Of a stretch of DNA of 64,000 nt, positions 43,609 to 52,533 are shown piece by piece. Every line of letters begins with the position of its first letter. Within the stretch, counting starts at the first letter, position 1. Both the position numbers and the translations under genes were made by a program. This DNA is from Rheinheimera sp. (GTDB taxonomy: Bacteria > Pseudomonadota > Gammaproteobacteria > Enterobacterales > Alteromonadaceae), in the NCBI RefSeq assembly GCF_030824435.1, contig NZ_JAVBXS010000020.1, positions 1 to 64,000 on the forward strand, read 5' to 3'. The notes under the pieces were generated by a model. That model worked only from the letters and a program-made list of their open reading frames with translations. It made no database searches and was not told the origin of the DNA.

Positions 43609-44919
43609 ATGAACTTCTTCGACAAACTTTGGCAAAACACTCAGGGCTTTTTGTCCCAACCTAATTTTCTGCTGCAACTTGGCATTATCGCAGTGCTGAC
43701 CGCCTGCGGCTGGTGGCTGAATCATTTGCTACAACAACGGCTGATTGACGATGGCCGCAGTCATTTGCGCCATGTCGCCATCCGCAGTTCACAACGGATT
43801 TTTTTCCCGTTTTTTATGGCGTTTTTTTTGTGGCTGGCCGCTGAAGTGATGCTGAATTTTGACTTTAAGGCCGCAGTTTTACAGTTGCTGCAACCTTTTG
43901 CGTTGGCACTTGGTGCTATCAGGCTACTGGTGTATATGCTGCGTAAAGCTTTTTTGTCGAGCCCTTTGCTAAAAACGCTGGAACCTCTTATTTCCACTCT
44001 GATCTGGCTGGTGCTGGTGTTGCATTTAGTCGGCTGGTTGCCCGCCACCCGCGCTTTAATCGATCAGATAGCCCTGACCATAGGTTCTACCCGCATTTCT
44101 TTATTGATGGTGCTGGAACTGATCATGTTGGTTACAGCCGCCTTTACCATTTCGTTGTGGTTGGCGGAAATTATTAATCAGAGGGTAAAAAAGTCGCGCA
44201 ACATCAGCCCCAGCATGCAGGTGGGTTTAGTCAAATTCAGTAAGTTTTTTCTGGTGACAGTGGCCTTTTTAGTGGCGCTAAACGCCGCCGGCATCAGTAT
44301 GAGTTCGCTGGCCGTGTTTGGTGGTGCTTTGGGTGTTGGTCTGGGGTTGGGTTTACAGCGTATAGCGTCGAATTTTATCAGTGGTTTTATTCTGGTACTG
44401 GACCGCAGCGTAAAGCCGGGAGATCTTATTACAGTGGGGGAAAATTTTGGCCGGGTGGAACAACTGAATGCCCGTTATGTGGTACTCAGGAACCGTCAGG
44501 GTGTGGATTCGCTTATTCCAAATGAACATTTGATTATTAACGAAGTGACTAACTGGAGTTACGCCGACCCCAATGTGCGGCTGGATATCGACGTACAAGT
44601 GAGTTACAACGACGATCCGGAACAAGCCATGGCGTTCATGCTGGAATGTGCTTTTGCTTCGCCCCGTGTACTGAAAGATCCTGAACCCACCATCCGCCTG
44701 CTGAACTTTGCTGACAACGGTATTCATTTGCAGCTCAGAGTCTGGATAGCCGATTTAGAAAATGGCCGCGGCGCCGTCAAATCCGATATTAACAGAGCCA
44801 TCTGGCATCAATTTAAAAAACATGGCATCAGCTTCCCTTATCCACAACGGGATTTACATCTGAAAACCGGCTGGCCGCTGCCCGTCACTCCATCAGCACC
44901 ACAGCAGCCGGAGTCTTAA
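43609..44919 (+). CDS. MscS-type mechanosensitive channel
   Basis: A 436-residue small-conductance mechanosensitive channel family protein with about five hydrophobic segments. The pore helix is FGGALGVGLGLGLQRIASNF, followed by ISGFILVLDRSVKPGDLITV of the beta domain. The cytoplasmic vestibule has RYVVLRNRQGVDSLIPNEHL. It opens under membrane tension and releases osmolytes. A thiolase gene starts one base after its stop. Which MscS paralogue it is cannot be told. Confidence 0.9.
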   Translation: MNFFDKLWQNTQGFLSQPNFLLQLGIIAVLTACGWWLNHLLQQRLIDDGRSHLRHVAIRSSQRIFFPFFMAFFLWLAAEVMLNFDFKAAVLQLLQPFALALGAIRLLVYMLRKAFLSSPLLKTLEPLISTLIWLVLVLHLVGWLPATRALIDQIALTIGSTRISLLMVLELIMLVTAAFTISLWLAEIINQRVKKSRNISPSMQVGLVKFSKFFLVTVAFLVALNAAGISMSSLAVFGGALGVGLGLGLQRIASNFISGFILVLDRSVKPGDLITVGENFGRVEQLNARYVVLRNRQGVDSLIPNEHLIINEVTNWSYADPNVRLDIDVQVSYNDDPEQAMAFMLECAFASPRVLKDPEPTIRLLNFADNGIHLQLRVWIADLENGRGAVKSDINRAIWHQFKKHGISFPYPQRDLHLKTGWPLPVTPSAPQQPES

Positions 44920-44920
44920 A

Positions 44921-46111
44921 ATGACGGCCATAAAAGATATTCTGATCCTTGGTTGCGCCCGCACCGCCATTGGCAGTTTTGGCGGCAGCCTGTCCGGTTT
45001 GAGCCCGGCCGAACTTGGCACTTTTGCTGCCAAAGCCGCTATCGATAAAGCAGGAGTGGACGCTACCGCTATCGACCACGCTGTGTTTGGCCATATTATT
45101 ACCACTGCACCACAGGATGCTTATCTGGCACGCCATATAGCGTTAAATGCCGGTTTAGCCCAAAGTTCAGCCGCGATGAACGTGAACCGGCTTTGTGGCT
45201 CGGCCGTGCAGTCGGTGATTTCAGCAGCTCAGATGTTAATGCTGGGCGACAGTCAGCTGGCACTGGCCGGTGGCGCCGAGTCGATGAGCCGTGGTGCTTA
45301 TCTGCTGCCTGGCATTCGTACTGGTTTACGCATGGGCGCTGCGCCCCTGACCGATTTAACTTTAGGCATTCTGACTGACCCTTTTGGCAGTGGTCATATG
45401 GGTTTAACGGCAGAACATATTGCAGCTCAGTATCAAATCAGCCGGCAAGAACTGGATGAATTTGCGCTGCAAAGCCAACAGCGTGCCACTGCGGCAATTA
45501 ATGCCGGTTATTTTGCCAGTCAAATCGAACCTGTGACTGTCACAAGCGGTAAATCCAGTTTTGTATTTGATCAGGACGAACATCCGCGCTCTGATACCTG
45601 CCTTTTGAGTCTGGCGGCGCTCAAACCGGCTTTTGCTAAAGAAGGTGTGGTGACAGCAGGCAACAGCTCTGGTCTGAACGATGGAGCTGCCGCTTTGGTA
45701 CTCAGTACCCGTCAGTTTGCCGACAGTCATGGCCTGAAAGCCAGAGCCAGGCTCAGAGGTTATAAATTTGCCGGTGTAGCACCGGAGCTGATGGGGCTTG
45801 GCCCTATACCAGCAGTACAACAACTGCTGCAAAAAACCGGTTTGTCGGTGGCAGATTTAGACGTCATTGAATCGAACGAAGCTTTTGCCGCCCAGGCGAT
45901 AGCGGTCAGTCGTACTTTGGGTTTTGATAACAGCAAAGTGAACCCCAATGGCGGTGCTATTGCATTGGGGCATCCGGTGGGTGCCACAGGTTCTATTTTA
46001 ATTATCAAGGCATTACATGAACTGGAGCGTATCAACGGCCAGTTTGCGCTGGTAACTATGTGTATTGGCGGTGGTCAGGGCATTGCCTTGTTGCTGGAGC
46101 GGCTAAATTAA
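44921..46111 (+). CDS. Acetyl-CoA acetyltransferase (thiolase)
   Basis: A 396-residue type II thiolase that condenses or cleaves acetoacetyl-CoA. The nucleophile is Cys92 in NRLCGSAVQSV. NEAFAAQAIAV, GGAIALGHPVGATGS and CIGGGQGIALL hold the other active-site residues. It resembles AtoB/BktB/PhaA-type enzymes. It starts one base after the MscS gene, so they are probably co-transcribed despite unrelated roles. The exact chain-length preference is unknown. Confidence 0.92.
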   Translation: MTAIKDILILGCARTAIGSFGGSLSGLSPAELGTFAAKAAIDKAGVDATAIDHAVFGHIITTAPQDAYLARHIALNAGLAQSSAAMNVNRLCGSAVQSVISAAQMLMLGDSQLALAGGAESMSRGAYLLPGIRTGLRMGAAPLTDLTLGILTDPFGSGHMGLTAEHIAAQYQISRQELDEFALQSQQRATAAINAGYFASQIEPVTVTSGKSSFVFDQDEHPRSDTCLLSLAALKPAFAKEGVVTAGNSSGLNDGAAALVLSTRQFADSHGLKARARLRGYKFAGVAPELMGLGPIPAVQQLLQKTGLSVADLDVIESNEAFAAQAIAVSRTLGFDNSKVNPNGGAIALGHPVGATGSILIIKALHELERINGQFALVTMCIGGGQGIALLLERLN

Positions 46112-46145
46112 GCTGCATTTGCTTTTTGTAATCTGTCTGGCAAAC

Positions 46146-46180
46146 AACAGCAGCTCAGCTGATAGGCCTGGGCTGCTGTT
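46146..46180. terminator. Weak hairpin between thiolase and greB
   Basis: AACAGCAGC and GCTGCTGTT pair, with CAG/CTG adding to the stem, around a 9-base loop. It sits between convergent genes but has no good T-run on the plus side. Confidence 0.35.
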
Positions 46181-46211
46181 TGTCTGATGTATGTCTGGTG
46201 TTCACAAAACA

Positions 46212-46805
46212 CTATTCGGGCGCTGCCTCTTCTTCATCATCAAGCTCTGATGCTTCCAGTTCGTCCAGCGAACGACCGGCCCAATCCGGTAACACTTCAC
46301 TACCCGCTTTGGGGTAAAAAATATGGCTTACAGTCCACTCTTTGGCACCAGCCGGTGTTTGCACCACAAAAGCATCATCCACCTGTTTTTTTAACAAAGC
46401 ACGGGCCATTGGCGCGTCAATCGAGATGTAATCTTTGCGGCCATAAATTTCATCAGGCCCGACAATCCGAAATTTCAGGCTGGCACCTGTGTCATCTTCA
46501 ATTTCAACCCAGGCGCCAAAAAACACTTTGCCTTCTTGTTCAGGCGCAAAATCGACTATTTTTAAATCATCCAGACGCTTACGTAAATACCTGATTCGAC
46601 TATCTATTTGCCGAAGCAGCCTTTTGTTAAAGGTATAATCTGCGTTCTCTGAGCGGTCGCCCAAACTGGCTGCCCAGCTGACAATACGGGTCACTTCAGG
46701 CCGTTTTTTTAACCAAAGATGATCATGCTCCGCTTTTAATGCGTTGTAACCCTCGCGGGTGACCAGCTTGGTTTTTACCTGATGAATCACTTGTGCTCTT
46801 GCCAC
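46212..46805 (-). CDS. greB: Transcription elongation factor GreB with acidic tail
   Basis: GreB rescues backtracked RNA polymerase by stimulating RNA cleavage. The family core is complete: [19 protein letters not shown], the coiled-coil tip [15 protein letters not shown] with its acidic D-E-N-A-D, and [19 protein letters not shown]. The protein has 197 residues against 158 in E. coli. The excess is a C-terminal tail of about 35 residues ending in [11 protein letters not shown] plus a short N-terminal stretch. The start is GTG. It is divergent from tex. Confidence 0.93.
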   Translation of the reverse strand: MARAQVIHQVKTKLVTREGYNALKAEHDHLWLKKRPEVTRIVSWAASLGDRSENADYTFNKRLLRQIDSRIRYLRKRLDDLKIVDFAPEQEGKVFFGAWVEIEDDTGASLKFRIVGPDEIYGRKDYISIDAPMARALLKKQVDDAFVVQTPAGAKEWTVSHIFYPKAGSEVLPDWAGRSLDELEASELDDEEEAAPE

Positions 46806-46970
46806 TTGCTGCTCTTATCTGTTGTTAACCGGAAAAATTGTCAGCTCTGCCTCAGTGCAGGCAACAACATTGGATTTTTTGTCGCTGAAGATAGACAATA
46901 CCCGCCATCTGCGTTGTTATCCAGCCGACTGGCATTAATTGCCGCTGCAGGCTTTGAGGAATATAAGAAT

Positions 46971-49289
46971 ATGTCATTGATTGTCAAACAAATCGCTCTG
47001 GAAATTTCCGCACGTGCTGAACAGGTTGCCGCTGCTATTGCCTTGTTAGATGAAGGCGCAACTGTGCCTTTTATTGCCCGTTACCGTAAAGAAGTGACAG
47101 GCGGGCTGGATGATACCCAATTACGTTTGCTGGATCAGCGGTTAACTTATTTGCGTGAGCTGGAAGAGCGTCGTCTGGTGATTTTAAAAACCATTCAGGA
47201 ACAAGGCAAACTAACACCAGAGCTGGAAAAAGACATTCTGGCCGCCGACAACAAAACCCGTTTAGAAGATTTGTACCTGCCTTATAAAGCCAAACGCCGC
47301 ACCAAAGGGCAAATTGCGATTGAAGCAGGTTTGTTGCCTCTGGCTGATGCCTTGTTAGCCGACCCAAATCTGGCACCTGAATCTGCAGCGCAAGCTTATA
47401 TCAACAGCGAAGCCGGTTTTGCCGACATTAAAGCTGTGCTGGATGGCGCTAAATATATTCTGATGGAACGTTTTGCTGAAGATGCTGATTTGCTTGCCAA
47501 ATTACGCCGTCATTTAGCACAACATGCAGTGCTGAAAAGCAGCATGGTGCCTGGTAAAGAAACTGAAGGCGCAAAATTCCGCGATTATTTTTCTCACAAT
47601 GAAGCCTGGAAAAACGTACCTTCCCACCGCGCTCTGGCGATGTTCCGCGGCCGCAACGAAGGTGTGCTGAACCTGCAATTGCAACCCGACGCTGATGAAG
47701 AAAACGCGCACGCTAATTGCGAACAAATGATTGCCAGCCATTTTAACCTGCGCCAGCAAAACCGGGCCGGTGACGCTTTTATGCGTACCGTGGTGCAGTG
47801 GACCTGGAAGGTGAAGTTACATCTGCAACTGGAAAATGACTTGCTGGGTGAATTACGCGAAAAAGCCGAAGTTGAAGCTATCGCCGTTTTTGCCCGTAAT
47901 ATGAAAGACCTATTAATGGCAGCCCCTGCTGGTATGCGTGCAACTCTGGGCCTGGACCCTGGTCTTCGTACCGGCGTAAAAGTGATAGTAGTGGATGAAA
48001 CCGGCAAGCTGGTGGCCAACAGCACTGTATTCCCGCATGCACCACAAAACTTGTGGGACAAGTCGGTGAAAACCCTGGCCGCTTATTGCAAACAATTTAA
48101 AGTTGAACTGATTGCCATTGGCAACGGCACAGCTTCACGCGAAACCGACAAGCTGGCCGGCGACGTGATAAAAATGCTGCCGGAAATGCGCCTGACTAAA
48201 GTGATGGTGTCGGAAGCCGGTGCTTCTGTGTATTCCGCTTCTGAGCTGGCTGCGCTGGAATTCCCTGATTTAGACGTGTCGTTACGTGGCGCCGTTTCAA
48301 TTGGCCGCCGTTTACAGGACCCATTGGCTGAGCTGGTAAAAATTGAACCTAAAGCTATTGGTGTTGGCCAATATCAGCACGATGTGAACCAGAGCCTGCT
48401 GACTAAATCACTGGATGCTGTGGTGGAAGACTGTGTAAACGCCGTTGGGGTAGATTTAAATACCGCCTCGGTGCCGCTGCTGGCAAGGGTTGCAGGGCTC
48501 AATAAAACACTGGCACAAAATATTGTGTTGTACCGCGACAGCAATGGCCGTTTTATGCAGCGTAAAGATTTATTAAAAGTGCCGCGTCTTGGTCCTAAAG
48601 CCTATGAACAGGCCGCTGGTTTTTTACGCATCAGCAATGGTGTGAACCCGCTGGATGCTTCCTCTGTGCATCCGGAAGCTTATCCTCTGGTGGAAAAAAT
48701 TGTCAGCAAACACCAAAAATCAGTGCCTGAAATTATTGGCAACAGCAGTTTCTTAAAAAGCATTAACCCAGCCGAATTTGCCGATGAACATTTTGGTATT
48801 CCAACCATCAGCGATATTTTAAAAGAACTGGATAAACCTGGCCGCGACCCGCGCCCTGAGTTTAAAACCGCCAACTTTAAAGATGGGGTGGAAAAACTGT
48901 CAGATTTAACACCGGGCATGTTACTGGAAGGTGTGATTACCAACGTCACTAACTTTGGTGCTTTTGTGGATATCGGTGTACATCAGGACGGTTTGGTGCA
49001 TATTTCCTCTTTAACCGACAAATTTGTCAGCGACCCACATCAGGTGGTTAAAGCCGGTGACATTGTGAAGGTAAAAGTGCTGGAAGTAGAAGCTGACCGT
49101 AAACGTATTGCTTTGACTATGCGGATGGATGAACAACCACAAGCCCGTGGTATGGCCAAAGACAACAGCAAAGCTAATGGCTCTGGCGGTTCTCACAAAG
49201 CAGCACCAAAAGCTGCCAAAACTGTGGATAACGGCAATGCCGCTATGGGCAACGCTTTTGCCGCTGCCCTTGCCAAGCTGAAAAAATAA
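46971..49289 (+). CDS. tex: Transcription accessory protein Tex
   Basis: From [13 protein letters not shown], preceded by GAGGA, it is 772 residues (E. coli YhgF 773). The N-terminal HTH-like region has [19 protein letters not shown]. The YqgF-like domain has [16 protein letters not shown]. Helix-hairpin-helix elements ([20 protein letters not shown]) and a C-terminal S1 domain ([20 protein letters not shown]) follow. It binds nucleic acid and the transcription machinery. In-frame codons upstream to 46782 do not fit the family. Confidence 0.96.
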   Translation: MSLIVKQIALEISARAEQVAAAIALLDEGATVPFIARYRKEVTGGLDDTQLRLLDQRLTYLRELEERRLVILKTIQEQGKLTPELEKDILAADNKTRLEDLYLPYKAKRRTKGQIAIEAGLLPLADALLADPNLAPESAAQAYINSEAGFADIKAVLDGAKYILMERFAEDADLLAKLRRHLAQHAVLKSSMVPGKETEGAKFRDYFSHNEAWKNVPSHRALAMFRGRNEGVLNLQLQPDADEENAHANCEQMIASHFNLRQQNRAGDAFMRTVVQWTWKVKLHLQLENDLLGELREKAEVEAIAVFARNMKDLLMAAPAGMRATLGLDPGLRTGVKVIVVDETGKLVANSTVFPHAPQNLWDKSVKTLAAYCKQFKVELIAIGNGTASRETDKLAGDVIKMLPEMRLTKVMVSEAGASVYSASELAALEFPDLDVSLRGAVSIGRRLQDPLAELVKIEPKAIGVGQYQHDVNQSLLTKSLDAVVEDCVNAVGVDLNTASVPLLARVAGLNKTLAQNIVLYRDSNGRFMQRKDLLKVPRLGPKAYEQAAGFLRISNGVNPLDASSVHPEAYPLVEKIVSKHQKSVPEIIGNSSFLKSINPAEFADEHFGIPTISDILKELDKPGRDPRPEFKTANFKDGVEKLSDLTPGMLLEGVITNVTNFGAFVDIGVHQDGLVHISSLTDKFVSDPHQVVKAGDIVKVKVLEVEADRKRIALTMRMDEQPQARGMAKDNSKANGSGGSHKAAPKAAKTVDNGNAAMGNAFAAALAKLKK

Positions 49290-49412
49290 TAATGGTTTTG
49301 GGTTGATTCAGATGCTGCTAAGACTGTGATTAAATTTCACATTTTTAGACTAACCAGCGTCTACATCAGGTAAAAAAACTACCTGCTCTGGCAGAGGTTT
49401 TAAACCGACAAT

Positions 49413-49441
49413 AAAAACGCCGTCTTGCTGACGGCGTTTTT
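49413..49441. terminator. Terminator after tex
   Basis: AAAAACGCCGTC and GACGGCGTTTTT pair perfectly around TTGCT. It lies between convergent tex and the SprA-like gene and can serve both. Confidence 0.85.
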
Positions 49442-49486
49442 ATTTTTGGAATTGTCCTTTGGCGGCTGAACAGTCAAAGGTGATTA

Positions 49487-50500
49487 TCAGATGCTTTGTA
49501 ACAAAGGTCTTTCGGCAGGCATAGTGGCGCGGGCATAAAAACCGGCAATCACATCACTACGCAACTGCATCACAGGGTCTCTGGTAAAAGAGCGGGTTTC
49601 CGGTGCTGTGTAGCGGCTGAATTTTTCCTCTTTGTCTTGTTCTGCTGCTGCGTCGCCTTGTTGCTGCTTGCTGGTTGTATTGAAGTTATCGTCAGACACT
49701 AAACCAGCAGTTGCCTCTTCGTCTTTGAAATCTACCCGGCCAGTCATTTCGGCAAAAGCCGCTGTAGCATCATAATCACCGTCAGAAGCCGGCGGGTCGT
49801 TTAGCGGCAACAGCTCCTGGGCAAGTTCAATCTGGGCTTCAACAATCCGCCTGCTGGCTTCAGCGGCAATTTGCTGATCGGCACCTGAAGGGTCAGCTGG
49901 CGCCAGAGCCGCAGCTTTCACTTGCTGCATTTTAATAATGGTCGCTTGTGGGTCGCCAGGCACTTCGGCTAAATCGATATTAACTTCGCCGCCTACAGCA
50001 TATTTTTGACCATCGGGGCCTGTCTGATAACTGTAACTTGGGCTGCCGGCCAATTGACCGCCGACAGAAGCATGGGCTTGTTCGTGTGCTTTAACTTCAG
50101 CGTCACGCTTTTTCAGTTCGGCAATTTCACGTTGTTCGGCGGCTTGTTGACGTTTTTCCTCAGCTGAGCCGTCTTGTGAATTACCCTGGCTATTGTTTTG
50201 GTTATTACCACCGCCTTCACCATTTTGTTCACGACCTGAACTTTCTTCACCCCGGCCTTCAATAGCTTGTTTGAGCTCAGTGCCACGGTTTTTAATTTCA
50301 TCGCTGTAGGTGTGACCATTTGTTGTGTTGTGATTACGGCTTTTATCTTCAGAAATAACACCTTTTTCGGCGGCACCACGTTCGGCCTGAGTCACAGGCT
50401 CGATGATGTCGCGTTTTAAGTTCTCCCGGCGCGCCAAATCTACGGCAGGATTGCCGGGATAAGGATTAATGTTGGTAAAAGCCGGAGGGGTGATAATCAT
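49487..50500 (-). CDS. SprA-related putative metalloprotease
   Basis: A 337-residue protein whose centre (about 132-220) matches the SprA-related family: VKAHEQAHASVGGQLAGSPS, YQTGPDGQKYAVGGEVNIDL, and MQQVKAAALAPADPSGADQQ. HEQAH is a zinc-protease HExxH motif. The N-terminal third is low-complexity (Asn, Gln, Gly, Glu) and there is no signal peptide. It lies 10 bases downstream of a small flagellar-rod-like gene on the same strand. Protease activity is inferred from the motif only. Confidence 0.75.
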   Translation of the reverse strand: MIITPPAFTNINPYPGNPAVDLARRENLKRDIIEPVTQAERGAAEKGVISEDKSRNHNTTNGHTYSDEIKNRGTELKQAIEGRGEESSGREQNGEGGGNNQNNSQGNSQDGSAEEKRQQAAEQREIAELKKRDAEVKAHEQAHASVGGQLAGSPSYSYQTGPDGQKYAVGGEVNIDLAEVPGDPQATIIKMQQVKAAALAPADPSGADQQIAAEASRRIVEAQIELAQELLPLNDPPASDGDYDATAAFAEMTGRVDFKDEEATAGLVSDDNFNTTSKQQQGDAAAEQDKEEKFSRYTAPETRSFTRDPVMQLRSDVIAGFYARATMPAERPLLQSI

Positions 50501-50510
50501 CTTGTATTAC

Positions 50511-50819
50511 TCAGACCCGGATGTCGATAACAGAACCAAGCACTTCATCAGCCGTCTGAATAGAACGTACATTGGCTTCTGCATTAATTTGTTCTGTATT
50601 CAGTTGCACCAGACTTTGGGTCAGGCTTGGCACTTGCGATTCAGAACTTAAAGTGACACGGTCTGCACTGGCCTGTTGCACAGCAACATCTTCACGGGCA
50701 TTTAACAGCCGTTGTTGGTTGGTGGTTTCACGGTTGATATTCACTGTGGCTTCGGTTATGCCATAAGACGCACTCTGCAGACCTTGTGTGCCTGAAGCAA
50801 AAGCAGATTGTATGTCCAT
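50511..50819 (-). CDS. Small flagellar rod/hook-like protein
   Basis: A 102-residue protein rich in Ser, Thr, Gln and Asn. The N-terminus (IQSAFASGTQGLQSASYGIT) and the C-terminus (EANVRSIQTADEVLGSVIDI) look like the two terminal helices of flagellar axial proteins such as FlgB/FlgC/FlgE, which pair with each other. The domain normally between them is missing. No flagellar genes are in the window. It is co-oriented with the SprA-related gene, with 10 bases between. Function is unknown; export or polymer contact is plausible. Confidence 0.6.
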   Translation of the reverse strand: MDIQSAFASGTQGLQSASYGITEATVNINRETTNQQRLLNAREDVAVQQASADRVTLSSESQVPSLTQSLVQLNTEQINAEANVRSIQTADEVLGSVIDIRV

Positions 50820-50968
50820 GGTAGATCTCCGGCATTTAGCGAATTTGATTAAATTCTAATCAAGTTAAGCTTGATACTCAAGCTTAAGCCGGAAAAAGCG
50901 GCAAATATTTGCCGCCAGCGCGGATGCCTGTGTTGCTCAATGCTGACAACTGCTGTTGAAACTTTGTT

Positions 50969-51733
50969 TTATGCTGCTTTTTCGGCCCAGTGTTGCAACC
51001 ATTGCACAAACTCGGTTTGATGCGAAATAAAAGGTGCATGCGACGCTTTTGGCAATACCGTTATGTCTGCTGCCGGGCACAACTGCCGGAATAACTCCAG
51101 CATAGATACAGGCACCAGCGAATCAAGCCGCCCAAAACAACCAGCCAGCGGCATACGCAGTTCTGCCAGCTCAGCTCTTAAATCATGATGAGCCAGCAAC
51201 TGCAGACCACCGGCCAACGCTTCAGCCTGTGGTAATGGCAGGCTTAATACGGCCTGTTTTAATGTTTTGATATCCTGTCGTGCTGTTTCGCTGCCAAGCG
51301 CCTGGATCGCCAAAAAACGCTCGACTGTCAGCGCCAGATCTTTGGACAAGGATGTGGCAAATTGACTTAATACCCGCTCTTCCATGCCTGGCCAGCCAGC
51401 CTTGGCCAAAAAGCATGGGGAGCTGGCCACCAGTGCCAGGGCTTTTACTTTGTCAGGGAAATCAAGCGCCAGCCGGGTAGCAATAAGCCCGCCCAAAGAC
51501 CAGCCAAGCACCAGGCTTTGCGACGGAATTTGTGGTGCCAACTGAGCTGCTACAGCACTCAGGGTATAAGGGCTGGGGCACTGTTGATTCAGACCAAAAC
51601 CCGGCAGATCAGGCGTCAGCACCTGATAATTCTGCTGGAAAAAAGGAATGATCTGCTGCCAGACGGCATGATTTAAACCCCAGCCGTGCAGCAGCACCAG
51701 GGTGGGTTTGCCTCTTTGTGGCTGAACTGCCAT
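50969..51733 (-). CDS. bioH: Pimeloyl-ACP methyl ester carboxylesterase
   Basis: BioH removes the methyl group from pimeloyl-ACP methyl ester in biotin synthesis. The 254-residue alpha/beta hydrolase has VLLHGWGLNHAVWQQI, the nucleophile elbow LVLGWSLGGLIA, an acid in the GRLDSLVP segment and the histidine in KASHAPFISH. It is divergent from comF, 32 bases apart, as bioH and gntX are in E. coli. Confidence 0.92.
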   Translation of the reverse strand: MAVQPQRGKPTLVLLHGWGLNHAVWQQIIPFFQQNYQVLTPDLPGFGLNQQCPSPYTLSAVAAQLAPQIPSQSLVLGWSLGGLIATRLALDFPDKVKALALVASSPCFLAKAGWPGMEERVLSQFATSLSKDLALTVERFLAIQALGSETARQDIKTLKQAVLSLPLPQAEALAGGLQLLAHHDLRAELAELRMPLAGCFGRLDSLVPVSMLELFRQLCPAADITVLPKASHAPFISHQTEFVQWLQHWAEKAA

Positions 51734-51765
51734 AGTGATACCAAATGTTTATTTTTTGTGAATTT

Positions 51766-52533
51766 ATGCCGAATTTTGTGCCTTTATTGCATCAGTGTCT
51801 GCATTTTCTGCTGCCCAACAGCTGCCTTTGGTGTCAGCTGCCGGTACAACAAGCGCAGGCACAGATCTGCCAGTATTGTAACCCGGCGTTGCCTCGCTTG
51901 TCGCCTGCAGTGCCTTTGGACAACGCTTTGTTGTTACCGCAAGTGTCCCGCGGCCTCAAACCACGCTATTTTGATGCTTTATACAGCCTGAGCTGGTATC
52001 AGAACCCCTGGTCACACTGGATTGTTGCCTGGAAGTTTAACCAGGATCTGGCTTGTGGCGCTTTGCTCTGCCAGCAACTGGCGGCAGCGGCTGCAGGTTA
52101 TCTGCCGCCGCCCGATGCCGCTGTTTGTTATGTGCCCATCAGCAAAACAAGGTTAAAAGAGCGTGGATTTAATCAGGCTGAACAACTGGCACACGCTTTG
52201 GCTGCTGCATTACAACTGCCGTTATTAGCGCTTTTTGCCAGCAAAAAAGGCATTAAACATCAGGTGGGTTTAAGCCGCGCGCAGCGTAATGCCAATCTGC
52301 GCCGCCAGTTTAGTTTGCTGCCAAACAACAGGCTACCACAACATCTGCTACTGGTGGATGATGTGATCACCACTGGCGCCACTGTCAATCAGCTGACTTT
52401 GTTGTTAAAAAAACAGGGAGTCCAGACCGTGGATGTCTGGACTCTGGCTGTGACTTCCGCCAAAAGACAACGTCGTTATTCAGCTGCGCCGTCATCGTCG
52501 CCGGATGCCGAATCAAAAGCTTTAGCAAAATAA
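51766..52533 (+). CDS. comF: ComF/GntX family phosphoribosyltransferase-like protein
   Basis: About 255 residues from MPNFVPLLHQCLHF. The N-terminal zinc-ribbon has CLWC and CQYC, and the C-terminal PRPP-binding motif is LLLVDDVITTGATVNQL. KTRLKERGFNQAEQLAHAL is the family hallmark. ComF proteins aid DNA uptake; in E. coli GntX is needed for DNA use as nutrient. An ATG at 51745 would add 7 residues. The last 58 bases overlap the convergent peptidase gene. Confidence 0.88.
   Translation: MPNFVPLLHQCLHFLLPNSCLWCQLPVQQAQAQICQYCNPALPRLSPAVPLDNALLLPQVSRGLKPRYFDALYSLSWYQNPWSHWIVAWKFNQDLACGALLCQQLAAAAAGYLPPPDAAVCYVPISKTRLKERGFNQAEQLAHALAAALQLPLLALFASKKGIKHQVGLSRAQRNANLRRQFSLLPNNRLPQHLLLVDDVITTGATVNQLTLLLKKQGVQTVDVWTLAVTSAKRQRRYSAAPSSSPDAESKALAK

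Noticed and set aside
46782-46970. Long N-terminal extension of tex
   Set aside because: The 63 extra residues are unlike the family and overlap greB on the other strand; GAGGA precedes the ATG at 46971.
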